Source: Cereibacter sphaeroides
GTDB lineage: Bacteria > Pseudomonadota > Alphaproteobacteria > Rhodobacterales > Rhodobacteraceae
DNA length: 64,000 nt
Assembly (NCBI GenBank): GCA_003243455.1
Contig: QFQS01000001.1
Location: 1,612,001 to 1,676,000 of the forward strand
Direction: 5' to 3'
Position 1 is the first letter of the stretch, and each line of letters begins with the position of its first letter. The notes under the pieces are model-generated. The model was not told where the DNA came from, searched no databases, and saw nothing but the letters and a program-made list of their open reading frames with translations. Both the position numbers and the translations under genes were made by a program. Positions 62,889 through 64,000 of this stretch are shown here, one piece after another.

Positions 62889-63365
62889 TCAGCCGCCATT
62901 CGCGCCGAAGCTCGGCCCGTCGGTATCCGTCACCAGGCCGATATCGCGGAACCCGCCCGCGTTCAGCGCACCCATGACCTGCGCCACACGCTCATACGGC
63001 ACGCTGCCATCGGCGCGCAGGAAGACCTTGTTGCTGGTCCGCTCGGCCGCGATCGCCTGCAGCTTGGGGATCAGTTCGCCGTCCGCCGTCTCGGTCGTCT
63101 GAATCATCAGCCTGCCATCGGCGGTAACGGTGATGGTCAGCGGTTCTTCCTGCTCGGTCGGCAGTGCGGTCGCCGCAGTATCGGGCAGTTCCACAGGCAC
63201 GCCGACGGTCAGCATCGGGGCCGCCACCATGAAGATGATCAGCAGAACCAGCATAACGTCCACGAAAGGCGTCACGTTGATCTCGGACATCGCGGCCGAC
63301 TTGCCGCGCCGGCGCCGTCCGCGCCACCCACCGCCCCCTGCCCCCTTGATGACCCCCGCGCCCAT
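62889..63365 (-). CDS. tolR: TolR, motor subunit of the Tol-Pal system
   Basis: 158 residues from ATG 63365, one base after the tolQ stop; the longer open frame overlaps tolQ. ExbD/TolR fold: a basic N-terminal stretch (GRRRRGK), one helix with the proton-carrying Asp (INVTPFVDVMLVLLIIFMV), and a periplasmic domain. 14 bases separate it from tolA. Confidence 0.95.
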   Translation of the reverse strand: MGAGVIKGAGGGGWRGRRRRGKSAAMSEINVTPFVDVMLVLLIIFMVAAPMLTVGVPVELPDTAATALPTEQEEPLTITVTADGRLMIQTTETADGELIPKLQAIAAERTSNKVFLRADGSVPYERVAQVMGALNAGGFRDIGLVTDTDGPSFGANGG

Positions 63366-63366
63366 C

Positions 63367-64000
63367 TCAGGCGTCCAGCTGGCGCGACAGGATCGTCGCG
63401 AACTCATCGGCAAAGGCTTCATAGCCCGCGATGATCCGCTCGCTGTCGGCATTGAGCTTGTTGTAGAATACCACTGCCGGAATGGCGGCGATCAGGCCGA
63501 CCGCCGTGGCAAGCAGGGCCTCGGCGATACCAGGGGCCACGACAGCCAGGTTGGTGTTTTGCGATATCGCGATCTGTTCAAATGAATATTTGATCCCCCA
63601 GACCGTTCCGAACAGCCCGACGAAAGGCGCCGTCGACCCTACGGTTGCCAGGAAGCTCAGCCCCCCGTTCAACCTTTCGCTTTCCTTGGCGATGGCCACA
63701 TCCATGCTTCGGTCGATGCGCGCCTGCGCACCGGCGATAAGCCCGCCATCCTGCCGGTGGCTGCGCCGCCACTCCAGCATGCCGGCGGAAAAGATCGTCT
63801 CGCTTGGCCCCGCCGGAACCGGGCCGATCTTTTCGTAAAGCTCGTCAAGCGGCTCACCCGACCAGAAGGCGCGATCGAAAACCGAAGCCTCACCGCGCGC
63901 CTTGCGGAACATGATGTGCTTTTGAATGATGACCGCCCAGGACCAGAAAGACGCCACCAGAAGTATCAGCATCACGACCTTGACGGTGAAGGTCGCCCGG
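63367..64000 (-). CDS. tolQ: TolQ, proton channel subunit (N terminus cut by window edge)
   Basis: ExbB/TolQ homologue forming the proton channel with TolR. About 211 C-terminal residues, the frame being open to the edge. Visible: first helix (VVMLILLVASFWSWAVIIQ), FLATVGSTAPFVGLFGTVWGI, and IAEALLATAVGLIAAIPAVVFYN. The missing part should be about 20 residues. First gene of the leftward tol-pal set in this window. Confidence 0.94.
   Translation of the reverse strand, partial: RATFTVKVVMLILLVASFWSWAVIIQKHIMFRKARGEASVFDRAFWSGEPLDELYEKIGPVPAGPSETIFSAGMLEWRRSHRQDGGLIAGAQARIDRSMDVAIAKESERLNGGLSFLATVGSTAPFVGLFGTVWGIKYSFEQIAISQNTNLAVVAPGIAEALLATAVGLIAAIPAVVFYNKLNADSERIIAGYEAFADEFATILSRQLDA

Overview
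The window looks like a chromosomal segment of a high-GC alphaproteobacterium of the order Rhodobacterales (Rhodobacter/Paracoccus/roseobacter relatives). The reasons are the tolQRAB-pal-cpoB-tilS-ftsH order, a tad locus whose Flp pilins carry an Asp-Trp core, a choline ABC transporter beside betI/betC, an fhs-folD pair and bioMNY. Most of it is housekeeping and metabolism. There is no prophage, transposase, integrase, rRNA or CRISPR. A genus cannot be fixed from the sequence alone.

Region by region. 1-5232: choline and osmoprotectant module, with betI and betC (cut by the left edge) leftward and choX, a secreted alpha/beta hydrolase, choW and choV rightward. 5254-9406: secreted envelope proteins (DUF1036; a YbaY/MliC/META multidomain protein; a stand-alone MliC protein) around a tRNA-Leu(UAA) and a FrsA-like hydrolase. 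9448-18033: an MFS exporter, a YidE/AspT-type transporter, putA, a rhomboid protease and an inositol monophosphatase. 18216-22343: a glycine-zipper lipoprotein, a von Willebrand-domain protein, a divergent AraC/SDR pair and MetR. 22441-25315: metF with a strong terminator, a low-GC orphan gene that may be a PD-(D/E)XK nuclease, aroQ and an HpaI-type aldolase. 25329-28725: the biotin ECF transporter and gabT. 29024-35093: a small membrane protein, dprA, topA, scoAB and a GNAT protein.

35199-48491 is a tad (Flp) pilus locus: lytic transglycosylase, two pilins, cpaB, cpaC, an OmpA-type lipoprotein where CpaD is usually found, cpaE, cpaF, tadB, tadC, two TPR lipoproteins, a prepilin peptidase and an AAA ATPase. 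Hairpins or terminators separate the early genes. No TadE/F/G pseudopilins are present. 48550-51633 holds the ligase-associated helicase and PdeM pair without its ligase. 51817-54770 is a leftward one-carbon operon (fhs, chorismate mutase, folD). 54932-64000 holds a methyltransferase and the leftward Tol-Pal operon running into tilS and ftsH, with tolQ cut by the right edge.

The best candidates for something new are the orphan PD-(D/E)XK-like protein at about 23.5 kb, the periplasmic hydrolase inside the choline operon, the tad-linked AAA ATPase and OmpA/CpaD substitute, and a hairpin-plus-motif element found downstream of gabT and folD. No complete new defence or mobile system is visible.
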